Source of the DNA: Bacteroidales bacterium
GTDB lineage: Bacteria; Bacteroidota; Bacteroidia; Bacteroidales; F082
Length of the DNA: 52,753 nt
Direction of reading: 5' to 3'
NCBI GenBank assembly: GCA_017548125.1
Contig: JAFYNK010000045.1
Span: 1 to 52,753, forward strand
Made by a program: the position numbers and the translations under genes. A model generated the notes under the pieces. That model saw nothing but the letters and a program-made list of their open reading frames with translations. It was not told the origin of the DNA and searched no databases. Numbering within the stretch: position 1 is the first letter of the stretch; each line of letters begins with the position of its first letter. Below are positions 51,078 through 52,753 of this stretch, one piece after another.

Positions 51078-52256
51078 ATGAATAATAAAGGAATTATCGG
51101 TGCTATCATCGGAGACATTGCAGGATCTCGTTTTGAATTTAACAATTACCGTTCAACAGATTTTCAACTATTTAATGACAAATGCTTTTTCACAGACGAC
51201 AGTGTTATGACAATTGCTGTTGCTGATTGGATTACGAATAAAAGCAAAACACCGAAACAACTCTCCAGCTATATGAGAGAATGGGGACGCAAATACCCTA
51301 ATAGTGGTTATGGTGGTATGTTTTTTAGATGGTTGTTCTCAAGAGATTTATTGCCTGCTTATAATAGTTTTGGCAATGGTTCTGCAATGCGTGTCAGTCC
51401 TTGTGGATTTTTTGCACATTCTCTTCAAGAAGCATTGGATTTAGCCAAACAAAGTGCTGAGATTACACACAATCATCCAGAAGGTATAAAAGGTGCTCAA
51501 AGTGTTGCAGCGGCGATATATCTCGCAAAAAGTGGTTATAACAAAGATGCAATAAAAGAATATATCGAACTTAATTTCCACTATGACTTGAATCGTACTT
51601 GTGATGATATACGGAAGGTTTACAAATTCAATGAAACATGTCAAGAAACTTGTCCTGAAGCCATCATTGCTTTTTTAGAAAGTCATGATTACGAATCTGC
51701 AATAAAATTAGGTATATCAATTGGAGGTGACAGCGATACAATTGGAGCAATAACAGGAAGTATTGCCGCCGCTTTTTATGGTGTCCCTAATTCAATAATA
51801 AATGAAGCAAAAAAATTTATACCTTATGATTTTATAGAAATAATTGAAAAATTTGAAGGAAATAATATAGAAAAAAGAATATCACCAGAGTTTATCAATA
51901 AATTGGAAAACAACGAAATTTTCGTCTTCGGAAGTAACCTTAAAGGCATGCACGGAGGAGGTGCAGCTCGCATCGCTTATGATAAATTCGGCGCCATCTG
52001 GGGACAAGGCGTAGGTTTACAAGGACAAAGTTACGGCATCCCAACAATGCACGGTGGAACAGATGTCATAAAACCATACGTCGATGAGTTCATAGACTTT
52101 GCAAAACAGCATCCAGAATTAAAGTTTTTAGTCACAAGAATTGGTTGTGGTATTGCTGGTTTCAGTGATGAAGAAATGGCACCTCTTTTTAAAGATGCGA
52201 TCGAAATTGAAAACATTTATTTACCTAAAAGTTTTTATTATATTTTAGTCAAGTAA
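51078..52256 (+). CDS. ADP-ribosylglycohydrolase fused to a macro-like C-terminal domain
   Basis: A 392-residue two-domain protein. Residues 1-265 are a DraG/ARH-type hydrolase with intact metal sites: FTDDSVMTIA near the start and GGDSDTIGAITGSIAAAFYG near 225-240. Residues ~272-392 (NEIFVFGSNLKGMHGGGAARIAYDKFGAIWGQGVGLQ, then FLVTRIGCGIAGF) resemble the small macro-like domain of A1S_2505-type phage proteins. The fusion could both remove ADP-ribose from a target and bind or process the product. It is 9 bases after the Nudix gene and probably cotranscribed. A terminator follows. Confidence 0.85.
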   Translation: MNNKGIIGAIIGDIAGSRFEFNNYRSTDFQLFNDKCFFTDDSVMTIAVADWITNKSKTPKQLSSYMREWGRKYPNSGYGGMFFRWLFSRDLLPAYNSFGNGSAMRVSPCGFFAHSLQEALDLAKQSAEITHNHPEGIKGAQSVAAAIYLAKSGYNKDAIKEYIELNFHYDLNRTCDDIRKVYKFNETCQETCPEAIIAFLESHDYESAIKLGISIGGDSDTIGAITGSIAAAFYGVPNSIINEAKKFIPYDFIEIIEKFEGNNIEKRISPEFINKLENNEIFVFGSNLKGMHGGGAARIAYDKFGAIWGQGVGLQGQSYGIPTMHGGTDVIKPYVDEFIDFAKQHPELKFLVTRIGCGIAGFSDEEMAPLFKDAIEIENIYLPKSFYYILVK

Positions 52257-52278
52257 ATTGAATCTTAAATAATAATAG

Positions 52279-52309
52279 AAAGCAGTGGAATGTATCTACT
52301 GCTTTTTTT
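52279..52309 (+). terminator. Terminator of the ADP-ribosylglycohydrolase operon
   Basis: AGCAGT (52281-52286) pairs with ACTGCT (52298-52303), flanked by A and T runs. Confidence 0.82.
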
Positions 52310-52368
52310 ATATTCACAGTCCTTAACCTCAATTCCTCAAGCCATAAATTTCTCATAGCCACAGATCC

Positions 52369-52396
52369 TTAGCCATTAGCCTTTTGTCTTTAGTCT
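52369..52396. repeat. Heptamer array (TTAGCCA/TTAGTCT-type)
   Basis: TTAGCCA, TTAGCCT, TTTGTCT, TTAGTCT in phase; the same word family as the array ending lpxC at 34283-34310. Confidence 0.75.
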
Positions 52397-52404
52397 TTTA
52401 TTTT

Positions 52405-52488
52405 GGGCGTTACGGCTATCGCCGTCGGGCTTTCCGCTATATCTTTTTCCGCTTCGCTTCAAAAGGATGCCGCTCCAATCCCTAACGC
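52405..52488. repeat. GC-rich intergenic element with GCGTTA/TAACGC ends
   Basis: An 84-base block starting GGGCGTTACGG and ending CCAATCCCTAACGC, clearly richer in G+C than its surroundings. GCGTTA at 52407-52412 and TAACGC at 52483-52488 are inverted. I recall similar GGGCGTT...CCCTAACGC blocks between genes in other Bacteroidetes genomes; not checked. Confidence 0.5.
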
Positions 52489-52704
52489 TTCAGATGAGGC
52501 AATCGTAAAAAAGCTGCCATAAATTACAGGCAACGCCACGTAGAGACATCAATACATGTTCATTTCTTCGAAAACGATTAAATTAATTCAAAGGCACAGT
52601 TGAAGCAAGTATTTATTTTATTAGAATAAAATATACTCTAGGACACGTGCGAAGTCTAAGATTCTCAAGCACTGCGTTTCTTTGTGCGGAGAGGTGAATG
52701 CATT

Positions 52705-52737
52705 AAAACAGAAAAGCCCCAGCTGATTGCTGAGGCT
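52705..52737 (-). terminator. Minus-strand terminator for a gene beyond the right edge
   Basis: On the minus strand AGCCTCAGC pairs with GCTGGGGCT through a G-U pair, then a T-rich tail. On the plus strand the same position is an A-C mismatch, so the minus-strand RNA is the better folder. Confidence 0.6.
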
Positions 52738-52753
52738 TCCGTTATAAGGGCGG

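Larger units (their letters stand above)
52257..52753. other. Gene-free right end of the window
   Basis: No gene is recognised in these ~500 bases. From left to right the region holds a terminator, a heptamer array, a GC-richer 84-base element with GCGTTA/TAACGC ends, a GTAGAGAC-type fragment, AT-rich sequence, and a minus-strand terminator-like hairpin. A minus-strand frame is open from the window edge to about 52621 (43 codons, no recognised similarity) and is probably not coding. Confidence 0.6.

Noticed and set aside
6254-52396. CRISPR array
   Set aside because: The repeats have 7- or 8-base units without spacers, and there are no cas genes.
52621-52752. Partial minus-strand coding sequence at the right edge
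   Set aside because: The 43-codon open stretch contains the terminator-like hairpin and shows no recognisable protein motif.

Overview
The window looks like a chromosomal segment of an anaerobic, uncultured member of the Bacteroidales. It is AT-rich. Most genes have no clear Shine-Dalgarno sequence. Many start 20-60 bases downstream of a TAnnTTTG box, the -7 element of Bacteroidetes promoters. It encodes PorT and proteins with C-terminal type IX secretion (T9SS) signals, a PUR-alpha family protein, a DUF5684-LepB signal peptidase and the parA-parB-DUF5683-dapB-lepB order. The four-subunit 2-oxoacid:ferredoxin oxidoreductase points to anaerobic metabolism. There is no phage, IS element, CRISPR array or rRNA; the only structural RNAs seen are two identical tRNA-Glu(TTC) genes. 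Layout: 1-6.3 kb holds a T9SS-exported protein, an aminotransferase and the 2-oxoacid:ferredoxin oxidoreductase operon (ferredoxin-alpha-beta-gamma). 6.35-13.1 kb (minus) is a compact seven-gene operon: TetR repressor, TolC-like channel, HlyD-like adaptor, two ABC ATPases and two ABC-2 permeases, with a perfect palindrome at the regulator promoter. 13.2-23.2 kb is an envelope and degradative region: lipoprotein, unknown protein, GH20 hexosaminidase, tricorn-like S41 protease with a DnaQ-like exonuclease, and a C10 cysteine protease with a T9SS signal. 23.5-31.8 kb is a PUR-alpha gene followed by a probable seven-gene housekeeping operon (parA, parB, DUF5683, dapB, lepB, ftsK, lolA-like). 31.9-36.8 kb has pnuC, a NadR-type kinase and a glycosyltransferase facing lpxC-lpxD and a small membrane protein. 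36.9-44.9 kb carries an aminotransferase, a heptose kinase, porT, two tRNA-Glu, a beta-barrel protein, lplA, miaB and mtaB. 45-52.3 kb carries rpsT, radC, wecB, rpsF-rpsR-rplI, an rRNA methyltransferase, a SIMPL protein, and an ADP-ribose-related pair (Nudix regulator plus ADP-ribosylglycohydrolase fused to a macro-like domain). 52.3-52.75 kb has no recognised gene. The most striking structure is not a gene. At least 25 short arrays of degenerate 7- or 8-base units are scattered through the window, about one per 2 kb. Unit sequences differ between arrays, but the period is kept. Arrays sit between genes, where some fold into terminator hairpins or supply start and stop codons, and also inside coding sequences (GH20, S41 protease signal peptide, PnuC, DapB, glycosyltransferase, ABC ATPase, Nudix). 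They resemble in form the short tandemly repeated repetitive sequences described in cyanobacteria. One array supplies the stop of lpxC, which here lacks the FabZ domain usually fused to it in Bacteroidetes.
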